Assembly (NCBI GenBank): GCA_046757725.1
Contig: JBHHYU010000108.1
Span: forward strand, 1-9,002
From: JBHHYU01 sp046757725
GTDB taxonomy: Bacteria > Desulfobacterota > Binatia > UBA9968
Length of the DNA: 9,002 bases
Direction: 5' to 3'
The position numbers were made by a program, and so were the translations under genes. Position 1 is the stretch's first letter. Every line of letters begins with the position of its first letter. The notes beneath the pieces were generated by a model. The model ran no database searches and was not told where the DNA came from. It saw only the letters and a program-made list of their open reading frames with translations. Positions 1 through 7,245 of this stretch are shown here, one piece after another.

Positions 1-30
1 GCAGCTTGCTGCGGGGTAGTTCATTTGCCG

Positions 31-1134
31 TCAACTTTCGGTCCAGCTCTCGTCGTAATATTCAAAGGGATCAAAATCTAAGACCACGCCTTTGCCTTGC
101 TCTTTAAGCCTGTCATAGATAAGGCCTCCAATGGCGGCCGCCCCCATGCCCCAGAAGGCGCAGTTTTTAAAGTAAGTGATTTGAGCGTCACTGGCACGTC
201 CCTGCTTTTCACCTCGAATCACCTGTCCGGCATCGACGATCTTCCTGGCCAAGACCGGAATTTCCAAAGACATGTCCCAGAATACGGCCGTTTGATCGAG
301 CTCCTCTTGTCCCCAAACGTTCGTCATAAGCACATCAGCGCGGTGCAATGTTTTGTTGTCGATTTCCCGTCGCATCTGCTTGATAAAGCCGCGCTTGAGG
401 AGGGCGATATTGCTTGAGACGATGGAGGTCACGTGCTGGCCGGCTGTCAACCAGTTGCCGTCAAATACAGGCACATTGGAGTTGGTCACACAGAGAATGA
501 CATCGGCATCCCGGATGACCTCGCGTGGGCCTTCAGCGGCTATAACTTCAATGCCGAGAACCTCCGACATCTCCTTGGCAAATCTTTCTCGATTGGCTGG
601 AGTTGGGCTAAAGACCCGGGCTTTTTTAATCGTCGGGCGAATGCAGGTTAGGGCCAAAAGATGATGTCTAGCTTGATCCCCTGCGCCGAAGACACCTGCC
701 ACCTGGCAGTCCTTTCTCGCGAGGAGGTCGGTCCCGATCATAGAGGCGCAGGCCGTAGGCATGGCCACGACGCTATTGGCAGTGGGCAACTCCTTGGGGT
801 GCATCTCTCCCACAAGGATCAACTTGAGAGCACCGTTGTCGGGATTATAGAGCACCAAGACGGGGCGGCCCCGGCGAGGATAGCGCTGTTTATCACCGAA
901 GATTCGGACCAACTCTGCATGGACCATGATACCCGTCATCCCGTATTCCGGTGTGCCGCCTTGATGAAGCGTGATACGGACGTTCTTGGGCGTATGCGTT
1001 CTTCTCCGCAACTCGCCAAGGAGCGGATCGCGGGCCCAGTCGCGAAAGGCCTCCAACATAGCCTTAACCGCCTCCGACATTCCCAGGATACCGCGATGAT
1101 CCCCCGGTTGCGCTAGAATAGCTTTCGTCTCCAT
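31..1134 (-). CDS. Ornithine cyclodeaminase/mu-crystallin family protein, substrate unknown
   Basis: Protein of 367 residues, a little longer than the usual 310-350 of the family. Members are NAD(P)-binding enzymes (ornithine cyclodeaminase, alanine dehydrogenase of the archaeal type, ketimine reductases) or binding proteins. The Rossmann nucleotide-binding motif GAGDQA is at residues 150-155, preceded by the helix that normally carries the RTAA motif (here MPTACASMIGTDLLAR, about 125-140). The segments VILCVTNSNVPVF and GQHVTSIVSSN follow the family pattern after the Rossmann core. Odd points: the Arg of RTAA, which holds the substrate carboxylate in ornithine cyclodeaminase, is Pro126; the usual GVK lysine region reads GIMVHAE (68-74); and extra residues lie before REID, where the family has ELD. 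Classical ornithine cyclodeaminase activity is therefore unlikely (inference). The ATG has a strong GGGGAGGGAG Shine-Dalgarno. The gene is divergent from the asparagine-synthetase operon and shows no obvious partner in the window. Confidence 0.85.
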   Translation of the reverse strand: METKAILAQPGDHRGILGMSEAVKAMLEAFRDWARDPLLGELRRRTHTPKNVRITLHQGGTPEYGMTGIMVHAELVRIFGDKQRYPRRGRPVLVLYNPDNGALKLILVGEMHPKELPTANSVVAMPTACASMIGTDLLARKDCQVAGVFGAGDQARHHLLALTCIRPTIKKARVFSPTPANRERFAKEMSEVLGIEVIAAEGPREVIRDADVILCVTNSNVPVFDGNWLTAGQHVTSIVSSNIALLKRGFIKQMRREIDNKTLHRADVLMTNVWGQEELDQTAVFWDMSLEIPVLARKIVDAGQVIRGEKQGRASDAQITYFKNCAFWGMGAAAIGGLIYDRLKEQGKGVVLDFDPFEYYDESWTES

Positions 1135-1269
1135 TGGTCTCCCTCCCCTTATGGCATTTTTTGCGACAAGATGTTTGAGGATTTACCCCACACGTTCCTG
1201 TTAGGAGCTTTTCTTGTCACCTGACTCAGCCTCCCTCGCACGCGTCGCTTCTCCAAAGATTGGCGAGCA

Positions 1270-1298
1270 GTTATAAGGGCATCCATATCACATGCGAA
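1270..1298 (-). promoter_or_regulatory. Sigma70-like promoter for the cyclodeaminase-family gene
   Basis: Reading the minus strand, TTCGCA (1298-1293) and TATAAC (1275-1270) are separated by 17 bases; the -10 matches the consensus at five of six positions and the -35 at four of six. It points towards the gene starting at 1134, leaving a leader of about 130 bases. An overlapping alternative is TTGACG (1309-1304) with a poorer -10 (TATGGA). Prediction from sequence only. Confidence 0.4.
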
Positions 1299-1433
1299 AG
1301 CACCGTCAAGGAAACCCTATTACGTGTCGGCATGCCATTCAACGACGCAGTAATTAAGAAGACTTGACGACCTGCTTGACGCGGATTGAACTTGCAGGTG
1401 TTTTGTAGAATCGGGCTCATCTTATAAGGTCTA

Positions 1434-1604
1434 TCATTGGCTGGACGGGGTCACGGTGACCTCCTGGGGGACCGGGTATCTCATCAGCCGACGGCGGACG
1501 CTTTCGACCGAGTCCGCCTCCACCAAGGCGTACATGGAAACCAGCCCCAATCCCCGGCTTGCTATTTCTAGAACCCGCTGGGAAGTCGTGTTTGACGTAA
1601 CTCC
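1434..1604 (-). pseudogene. Possible fragment of a small protein gene (unrecognised)
   Basis: On the minus strand, 56 codons are open between a TGA at 1607-1605 and a TGA at 1436-1434. Codon use and amino-acid pattern look protein-like: SMYALVEADSVESVRRR followed by a YPVPQEVTVTP tail reads as strand, helix, strand. This resembles the end of small ferredoxin-like alpha/beta proteins of the DUF3303 or DUF4242 kind, but the match is too short to assign. The only internal ATG (1535-1533) would leave 33 residues and has no good Shine-Dalgarno. If real, it is the 3' part of a gene whose 5' part is gone or frameshifted. It could equally be chance. Confidence 0.22.
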
Positions 1605-1810
1605 TCATTGATGCTAGCATTTTGTCTTGTTGTCTGAAGCTCAACCGTATCCGAAAACAGTTCACATCGGTTCGGTGTCCTCGCTTTCACTGCCATCTCT
1701 ACCCGCAACGAATCCACGAGGCTGCCCATTTCGAGCGATAGGCCCGATTCCAAGACCTTTCCGGGACCCGTTAAAGGTGCTTTCCTTCAGATAACTAAGG
1801 AGAAAAGACC

Positions 1811-3418
1811 ATGTGTTCGATCATTGGCATTGTTGACAAGCGACCCAGGGACATTGGAGAGGCTCTCAAGATGCTTAGACAAACTCGGCACCGAGGCCCC
1901 GATTCCGTCGGAATTTACGTCGACGGAGTTATAGAGCGGGCGCCCCAGATGTCCGAGTTCCGAACGCTCCCTCGCACCGCCGCCATCTGTCTCGGCCACT
2001 CCCGGCTGGAAATCGTCGGCGGATTGACAGGCCTTCAGCCTTTTACTAGCTGTGATGGCAAGCTGGCATTGATCCATAACGGAGAGATCTATAATTACCC
2101 GGAACTCAAAAGTCTCCTGGGTCACCATCATATCCGGACCAGCAGCGACAGTGAGATTCTGCTCCACCTCATCGAGGAGCACTATGAAGGGAATCTTGCC
2201 CAGGCCGTCCGCAGCGCGATGCCCTCCCTCGACGGGATGTACGCATTCGCGGTAACCAACGGCGAAGAAGTGGTCGTCGCTCGCGATCCCATTGGAAAAA
2301 AACCGGTTTATTATATCGAAGGATTTCCCTTTTATTTCGCTTCCGAGACCAAGACCCTTAGAGATAAGGGGCGAGAGATCGTCCGTCTTCGGCCCGGAGA
2401 CATCCTCATCGTCAACCGCACCGGGATCAACGTTCAGGAGGGTTACCGCATCGAGGAACCCCCGATCCGTCTGACCCAGATGGAGGCAGCGATTCAGGAA
2501 TATCAGGCCGCTTTTGACCGGGCTATTGACAAGCGCATTGCCGGCCTTGACCAGGCTGCCGTTCTCCTTTCAGGGGGCGTGGATAGCACCCTTGTGGCCA
2601 GGGCTATCCAGAGCCGCGGCATTCCCGTAACTGGCTACTGCGTGGGGGTTGAAAAAGCCTCCGATGTCCAGCTGGCTCGAAAGTCGGCGAAGGAAATGGG
2701 TATCGAGCTCCGGGTGACACCGCTGACCGAAAGCGTGGTTGAGGAGGTTCTTCTCGCTGTGATCGAGGCCATCGAGCTCAACGGTATGGTCCAAGTCGAA
2801 GCAGCCATTCCTATGTTCCTGGCGGCCAAAATGGCCTCCGAGGATGGTCACAAAGTCATGTTTACCGGACAGGCGGCGGACGAGCTCTTTGGAGGCTACG
2901 CGTGGTACCGCTCCGTGGTTGCGGAACAGGGCCATCTCGTATTGCACAAGCGGATGTGGGAGGACATCTACGCCCTTTATCTCGACACGCTGGAGCGCGA
3001 GGACCGCATGACCATGGCCCACAGCCTAGAGCTCCGAGCCCCCTTTCTGGACCGCGATGTGATCCACACCGCGATGCAGATTTCCCCTAGGCTCAAAGTT
3101 CGAGGAGGTCAGGACCAGATGGGCAAGTGGGTGCATCGGGAGTTTGCCCTACGCCTGGGAGTTCCTCGGTTCATTGCCACGGGAAAGAAAATCAGGGCGC
3201 AGGATGGATCCGCCATCCCCGGGATCCTCCAGAGCCTCGCCGAGAAGTACTTCTGCGGCCGGGAAATTCCGGAGGTGGCAGTAAACGACTACGGGAGCAA
3301 TTACCGCTATCTCGAAGAAGAATACGGGACTCCGGAGATGGCCGCTTTTTTGGCAGAGATCACGCAGCAGCACGATATTCATATCAGCCCGGTAGTTGCT
3401 GAGGAAGTCGGAGAATGA
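1811..3418 (+). CDS. asnB: Asparagine synthetase (glutamine-hydrolysing) family protein
   Basis: Protein of 535 residues, near the 554 of E. coli AsnB. AsnB-type enzymes hydrolyse glutamine in an N-terminal class II amidotransferase domain and use the ammonia, with ATP, to convert aspartate to asparagine in the cytoplasm. Cys2 (after Met removal) is the nucleophile; HRGPD (27-31), GHSRL (62-66), HNGEIYNY (89-96) and SSDSE (111-115) complete the glutaminase domain. The synthetase domain has the pyrophosphate loop SGGVDST (254-260), GQAADELFGGY (353-363), a SLELRAPFLD segment and a late KKIRAQDGS that corresponds to the usual KKAAQYGS. All hallmark motifs are present, so it should be active. 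The Glu of the bacterial SGEGxDE motif is Gln354 here, a form I associate with archaeal-type members. It is the first gene of a three-gene operon: its TGA overlaps the next ATG. Partnership with two oxidoreductases leaves open a substrate other than aspartate, such as a sugar acid. The start is supported by AAGGAG eight bases upstream and by the need for Cys2. Confidence 0.92.
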   Translation: MCSIIGIVDKRPRDIGEALKMLRQTRHRGPDSVGIYVDGVIERAPQMSEFRTLPRTAAICLGHSRLEIVGGLTGLQPFTSCDGKLALIHNGEIYNYPELKSLLGHHHIRTSSDSEILLHLIEEHYEGNLAQAVRSAMPSLDGMYAFAVTNGEEVVVARDPIGKKPVYYIEGFPFYFASETKTLRDKGREIVRLRPGDILIVNRTGINVQEGYRIEEPPIRLTQMEAAIQEYQAAFDRAIDKRIAGLDQAAVLLSGGVDSTLVARAIQSRGIPVTGYCVGVEKASDVQLARKSAKEMGIELRVTPLTESVVEEVLLAVIEAIELNGMVQVEAAIPMFLAAKMASEDGHKVMFTGQAADELFGGYAWYRSVVAEQGHLVLHKRMWEDIYALYLDTLEREDRMTMAHSLELRAPFLDRDVIHTAMQISPRLKVRGGQDQMGKWVHREFALRLGVPRFIATGKKIRAQDGSAIPGILQSLAEKYFCGREIPEVAVNDYGSNYRYLEEEYGTPEMAAFLAEITQQHDIHISPVVAEEVGE

Positions 3419-4431
3419 GTGACTTCCGCGTGGCCATCCTGGGGAACGGAGGGATATACAGGCTCGCCCACGGCCCTGCCTGGGCCCAGGTCCCCCGGGC
3501 CAAGGTAGTGGCAACTTGCGACATCGTGGAGGATTCAGCCAAACGGGCCTGCCGAGAAACCGGGGCCGAGTGGCATTGCACAGGTATCGAGTCTCTCCTT
3601 AGTAAGGATCAAATCGATATTGTGGACATCTGCACCCCCAGCGACACCCACGCAGATCTCTCGATCCAAGCCCTCCAGGCCGGCAAGCATGTGATCTGTG
3701 AAAAGCCCATGGCCGTGAAACCGGCGGATGCGTCTCGAATGATTGAGGCTTCTAGATCATCCCAACGCCAACTCCATATTGGGCACACACGCCGATTTGG
3801 TTCTCGCTGGAAAGCGATGAAGGAACAGATCCGTTCCGGACGCCTCGGTGATCCTGTAGCGATTCGAAGGAGCGAGCGCAGCTGGGGTGGTTTCCCTCGA
3901 TCGGACTGGCACTGGGACTTCGGTCGGAGCGGCGGTGTGATGATGGACCTCGGAATCCACATTGCGGATCTCTTCAGTTGGTTCCTTGACGCTGCGCCCC
4001 TTCAAGTCTACGCGCGGGGTTTAACGGTGAGGAAGGAAGCCCAGGAGACCGGCTGCTTCGACTTCGGACTGATCCACATGGGTTTCGAGGGCGGCAAGCA
4101 GGGGCTCATGGAAGTAAGTTGGACGCATCCTAAAGAGTACGCCCCGTTTTACTCAACCACAGAGGTCATCGGGACGCTGGGAAAGATGACTCTCTCGGAT
4201 GGGGACTCCTCTCCCATGGTTGTCATCAAGGAAGGAATCGGTATCCCCCGGTATTCTCCGCTCCTTAGCTCATTTCCAGAGACTTTTGTGGAAGAGCTCA
4301 ACCACTTCCTTGACTGCATCGAAGGAAAAGCCGAGCCGAGGATTAATACCAGGCAGGCTCACCAAGCGGTTCAGGTTGTGGACGCGGCTTTGCAATCGGT
4401 CGCCTCGGGAGGACCCATAACCCTAACTTGA
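3415..4431 (+). CDS. Gfo/Idh/MocA family oxidoreductase (first of two)
   Basis: Protein of 338 residues, normal for the family, whose cytoplasmic NAD(P)-dependent members oxidise or reduce hydroxyls of sugars, inositols and related polyols. The N-terminal Rossmann strand gives VAILGNGGIYR with GNGG at 10-13; TPSDTHAD is at 74-81, and the family signature EKP is at 96-98 (CEKPM), whose Lys is the usual catalytic/cofactor-contacting residue. In the C-terminal domain, MDLGIHIAD (177-185) carries the conserved His182 of the active site, after a Gly-Gly (173-174). The ATG shares four bases with the stop of the asparagine-synthetase gene (ATGA), which predicts translational coupling. The substrate cannot be read from the sequence. 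A role with the upstream amidotransferase and downstream paralogue in one pathway is inference from gene order. Confidence 0.9.
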   Translation: MSDFRVAILGNGGIYRLAHGPAWAQVPRAKVVATCDIVEDSAKRACRETGAEWHCTGIESLLSKDQIDIVDICTPSDTHADLSIQALQAGKHVICEKPMAVKPADASRMIEASRSSQRQLHIGHTRRFGSRWKAMKEQIRSGRLGDPVAIRRSERSWGGFPRSDWHWDFGRSGGVMMDLGIHIADLFSWFLDAAPLQVYARGLTVRKEAQETGCFDFGLIHMGFEGGKQGLMEVSWTHPKEYAPFYSTTEVIGTLGKMTLSDGDSSPMVVIKEGIGIPRYSPLLSSFPETFVEELNHFLDCIEGKAEPRINTRQAHQAVQVVDAALQSVASGGPITLT

Positions 4432-4440
4432 GAACTCAGG

Positions 4441-5472
4441 ATGCTGAACTTCGCCATCATCGGTTACGATCACGCCCATCTGCCCAAGTATGCTCCAACC
4501 ATCGCCCAGCATCCGCGGGCCAGGCTAGCCGCCGTTGTGGCCACCGGGACAAACCGCGACCTGGCAAAGCGGGATGCTGATCGCTTCGGGGCAGAGTACC
4601 TGGAGGATCTAGGCTCTCTCTGGGAGAGCGAAAAGATAGACGCCGCTTATATTGGGACCCCGCCCAACCGGCATCTGGGGGTCATTCGCGAGATCGCCCC
4701 CCGTGGTGTGAATATCCTCTGCGACAAACCTCTGGCGACCACCCTGAATGACGCCGGCGCGATTATCGCCCTCTCACGCCAACACAGAGTGAAGCTCATG
4801 GTCCCTTTCAACCCCCGGTATCAGGTGCCGGTCATGAAACTTAAGGAAATGATCCAGTCCGGGGAGCTTGGGACCTTGCGATATATCCATGCAACCAAGT
4901 ACGGCAAGCTGCCTCGCGGGATCCCGGATCTGGATACGGAATGGTTTTTTGACAAAGCACAGGCGGGCTTCGGCGGTTTTGGCGATATTGGGATTCACGC
5001 CGTAGATGCCCTCCGCTGGCTAGCAGCTTCGGAGGCCAAGCAGGTCTATGCCAGGATCGAGCGAAAGATCCATCCGGAAATATCTGTGGATGACATCGGG
5101 ACTGCTATCATCGAATTTCAGAATGGGGTGGTCGCCTCGCTGCAAAGCGGGTGGGTGAACCCTCCGGGAAACTCCACCTGGCTCAGTGTCAGTTTCGAGG
5201 CCCTGGGAACTTCCGGTACGGCTATGATCGAAAAGCCTTATCATGACTTCGAGGTTGCCGACGGCTCCCGGACCGAACACATTCCCTGGTGGCGTGCCGA
5301 CATCCGTTTGTTGGTCGATGAATTTATCAACGCCGTCGAACAGAACCGCGAACCTGCCCTTACAGGTGTAGATGCCCGCGCGGCATTGGAGATCACGGTG
5401 GCTGCATACCGTTCAGCAGAGACCGGCCAGCCGGTTTCCCTTCCCCTCACTGAAGACGGCGGTGGTTGCTAA
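4441..5472 (+). CDS. Gfo/Idh/MocA family oxidoreductase (second of two)
   Basis: Protein of 343 residues of the same superfamily as its upstream neighbour but clearly a different branch. It has TPPNRH (73-78), the DKP version of the EKP signature (95-97) and the active-site segment GDIGIHAVD (181-189, His186). The first strand ends in FAIIGYDHAHLPK instead of GxGxxG; a GxDHAH start occurs in some members of this superfamily, so it need not mean loss of cofactor binding. It begins nine bases after the previous stop with only a weak Shine-Dalgarno (AGG directly before the ATG, GAG further up), so it probably depends on coupling to upstream translation. It is the last gene of the plus-strand operon. 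Two non-redundant dehydrogenases in series suggest two redox steps on one scaffold, or an oxidation/reduction pair as in epimerisation (inference). Confidence 0.9.
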   Translation: MLNFAIIGYDHAHLPKYAPTIAQHPRARLAAVVATGTNRDLAKRDADRFGAEYLEDLGSLWESEKIDAAYIGTPPNRHLGVIREIAPRGVNILCDKPLATTLNDAGAIIALSRQHRVKLMVPFNPRYQVPVMKLKEMIQSGELGTLRYIHATKYGKLPRGIPDLDTEWFFDKAQAGFGGFGDIGIHAVDALRWLAASEAKQVYARIERKIHPEISVDDIGTAIIEFQNGVVASLQSGWVNPPGNSTWLSVSFEALGTSGTAMIEKPYHDFEVADGSRTEHIPWWRADIRLLVDEFINAVEQNREPALTGVDARAALEITVAAYRSAETGQPVSLPLTEDGGGC

Positions 5473-5736
5473 GGTTCACCAAGAAATTAGCCGGGTCTGC
5501 ACGTATCCCTCCTCAGCAATGTGCTAGGATGCATCAAGCCTATCCGGGGCCTACATGTCAACGAGTCGCGTTTAACAAACATTCAACCAAGTAATCCGAC
5601 GGGCCAGGACACATGAAGGACCTGATCGAAAATCCCATAGAGAATGATTCTGAGTTCGTGTTTTGTTTAAGGAAGCGCCGTTATTTGATTAGGGAGAAAA
5701 GCTCAGAGTTGTACGGTTGATCCCTGCTTTCACGAA
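5473..5736. other. Convergent intergenic gap
   Basis: A stretch of 264 bases between the 3' ends of two converging operons, where bidirectional termination would be expected. I did not find a strong GC-rich hairpin followed by a T run on either strand. A 35-codon plus-strand frame (5613-5720, starting MKDLIENPIEN) is open, but it has a poor Shine-Dalgarno and no recognisable motif, so I do not call it a gene. Confidence 0.5.
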
Positions 5737-6840
5737 TCAAGCGACTTTCGGCCTCTGAATCGGCTCCTTCCAGGGTCTTTTCTCCTCTCCATACACCGCG
5801 GGCCCCAGACGAAAATGTCGTGCCTGATCGAAGGTTTCGACCAAAGGCAAGTTAGCGTCATACCACTCTTTAGGGTCGATGGGGCAGGGACCAGCCTTTG
5901 AGACATGGCCCATGGCCTTTCGCCCGAGCATCTCTTCAAGCATCCACACACAATCGATGATCCGGTCCAGATCGACTCCCGTGTCAATCCCCATCCGCTC
6001 CAGCATGTGTATCAGGTCCTCCGTCGCTATCGTCCCGGTGGCCCTGCCGTTTCCACAGTAAGGGCAGCCGCCGATTCCCCCGATGGAGCCGTCAAGATAA
6101 ATTGTATCGGTTGCCTCGAGACTGCGAAGGGCGGCATAGGTCGATGGCATGGCCATGCCCCGGGCATTGTGAAAATGGAGCTTGAAGTGGGTAATGGTCG
6201 GCCAACGCTCCCTGATGGCCCGTAGAGTCTCTTCGACCTCGTAGGGCATGTTCCAGCTCATGGGATCCCCCAGGCTGACGTGCGTCACCGGAATACCGGC
6301 CTTTTTCCACAGCGCATGCTGTCTCCCCAACACCTCAAGACGCTGATCGAGCGTGAAGCGGCCAAGAAAATTCGAGCCCCAGGCGGCATTGATCCCTATT
6401 CCAGCCGCTGTCGATCCTTTTTCATTGGCCCGCGCCAGTATTTGCGGCCAACGCTCGATCTCCTGGGACTGAGAACGGTTGAAGTTTCGACGAACAAAAA
6501 CATCGCATAAATGACAACGTAAATACGGGACCGGCTCACGTTCAAGTGAAAGCGGTGGTGAATAGGCCCGAGCCCGTTCTTCACCCCGTGGATTTGCCAC
6601 GAGAGCCGTATAGGTCACACCAGGCTTCGGGTGAAAACGGCGAAGGAGTTCGTCCACGCAGGTCATCTGGGGAGTGTACTCGGGACTCACGAATGAGCCG
6701 ACGACGATGCTTTTCAATCCCGTTTCAGAGAGCGCTTCGAGGAGCCTCACCTTCTGTTCCACGGGAATACTAACGTCTTCGATCTGCATGCCTTCGCGCA
6801 TGCACTCCTCTTTATATTCAACCTTTGGCCAGTGTTTCAT
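5737..6840 (-). CDS. HMG-CoA lyase-like (DRE-TIM) aldolase; candidate citramalyl-CoA lyase
   Basis: Protein of 367 residues, longer than typical HMG-CoA lyases of about 300. These TIM-barrel enzymes cleave 3-hydroxy-3-methyl acyl-CoA thioesters using a divalent metal. Family marks in order: REGMQIE (15-21, normally RDGLQNE), SFVSP (49-53), SLGD (189-192), metal-binding HFH (222-224, followed by Asn where the family has Asp), the catalytic-loop GGCPY (257-261, Cys259) with ATEDL (272-276), and TGVDLDRII in the C-terminal helix region. An insertion-like stretch at about 95-125 (PVPYLRCHLC...) has no counterpart that I recognise in HMG-CoA lyase. Known precedent: the R-citramalyl-CoA lyase of Chloroflexus belongs to this family and works with a class III CoA-transferase. 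Here the upstream genes are such a transferase and a LeuC/LeuD-type hydratase remnant, so cleavage of citramalyl-CoA to pyruvate and acetyl-CoA is the favoured guess; HMG-CoA or another thioester is possible. The ATG at 6840 has AAGGGGG close upstream and lies 57 bases after the hydratase remnant. Confidence 0.85.
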   Translation of the reverse strand: MKHWPKVEYKEECMREGMQIEDVSIPVEQKVRLLEALSETGLKSIVVGSFVSPEYTPQMTCVDELLRRFHPKPGVTYTALVANPRGEERARAYSPPLSLEREPVPYLRCHLCDVFVRRNFNRSQSQEIERWPQILARANEKGSTAAGIGINAAWGSNFLGRFTLDQRLEVLGRQHALWKKAGIPVTHVSLGDPMSWNMPYEVEETLRAIRERWPTITHFKLHFHNARGMAMPSTYAALRSLEATDTIYLDGSIGGIGGCPYCGNGRATGTIATEDLIHMLERMGIDTGVDLDRIIDCVWMLEEMLGRKAMGHVSKAGPCPIDPKEWYDANLPLVETFDQARHFRLGPAVYGEEKRPWKEPIQRPKVA

Positions 6841-6897
6841 ACCGTCCCCCTTGGCTCCATTATTGTAGCAGTATCATTCACGGCATCGGGCCGACAT

Positions 6898-7231
6898 TTA
6901 CAAACAAACCAGTCTCTCCTTGACGCACCGCTCCTTGAGCAAAGTCAGGATCCCGCCCGCCTCAAAAATCCGTTCCACCGATGGAGGATACCTGGACAGC
7001 GGGAGTTCCTTGCCTGACCGCAAATTGCGGATCCTTCCATTTGGATAGTCGATTTCCAGTTCATCCTCATCTTCCACCAGTGCAGAGACCTCCGGCGCAA
7101 CCAGCGTGGGAAAGGCAAGATTGATTGAAGTCCGGAGAAAAATTCTTGCCGCGGAATCCCCCCGCGTTGACCTTACGCCGCCGCTCCAGAGAGTTCCTTC
7201 GTAGCACCTTCTCCGCGATCGTTCTTTCCAT
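6898..7231 (-). pseudogene. LeuC/LeuD-type hydratase remnant: large-subunit start joined to small-subunit end
   Basis: The minus strand starts at an ATG (7231-7229) 14 bases after the CoA-transferase stop, behind AAGGGGA. It reads MERTIAEKVLRRNS and then KVNAG, a typical N-terminus of 3-isopropylmalate dehydratase/homoaconitase large subunits. At a run of six G (top-strand C 7158-7163) the sense changes: one frame over, from 7149, it reads ARIFLRTSINLAFPTLVAPE, then DELEIDYPNGRIRNL, then EAGGILTLLKER, to a TAA at 6900-6898. That is the C-terminal part of a LeuD-type small subunit (about 83 codons). In its own frame the start ORF ends after 54 residues at 7069-7067. The span is 334 bases, one more than a multiple of three, so removing one G would fuse the two parts in frame. 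All the iron-sulfur cysteines and most of both subunits (roughly 1.5 kb by family lengths) are missing, so no hydratase can be made. An assembly collapse is the main alternative to a true deletion. Confidence 0.8.
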
Positions 7232-7245
7232 GGACCATCCCCTTA

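Larger units (their letters stand above)
1135..1810. other. Long divergent intergenic region
   Basis: A stretch of 676 bases between two divergently transcribed genes. The left third holds the Shine-Dalgarno and likely promoter of the minus-strand gene. The middle holds one start-less, possibly degraded minus-strand reading frame (annotated separately). At the right end is the Shine-Dalgarno AAGGAG (1797-1802), eight bases before the start of the asparagine synthetase. I could not pick a convincing promoter for that plus-strand operon. I see no riboswitch, tRNA, insertion sequence or ordered repeat array. Confidence 0.6.

Noticed and set aside
1271..1430. Repeated TTATAAGG at 1271-1278 and 1423-1430
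   Set aside because: Two copies of an A/T-rich octamer with no regular spacing or extension; the first is explained by the -10 element.
1566..1577. Exact 12-base match TTCTAGAACCCG shared with 8407-8418
   Set aside because: Both copies encode Arg-Val-Leu-Glu on the minus strand in unrelated contexts; too short for a meaningful repeat.
1417..1753. Two other minus-strand ORFs of 82 and 61 codons overlapping the intergenic fragment
   Set aside because: They are low-complexity or patternless, use poor or non-ATG starts and match no family that I recognise; the third frame (1434-1604) is more protein-like.
2570..3022. Long antisense ORFs over the asparagine synthetase and dehydrogenase genes
   Set aside because: Shadow frames of strongly conserved genes with no domain of their own.
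5613..5720. 35-codon plus-strand ORF in the convergent gap
   Set aside because: Weak Shine-Dalgarno, no motif, and position in a terminator-type gap; most likely chance.
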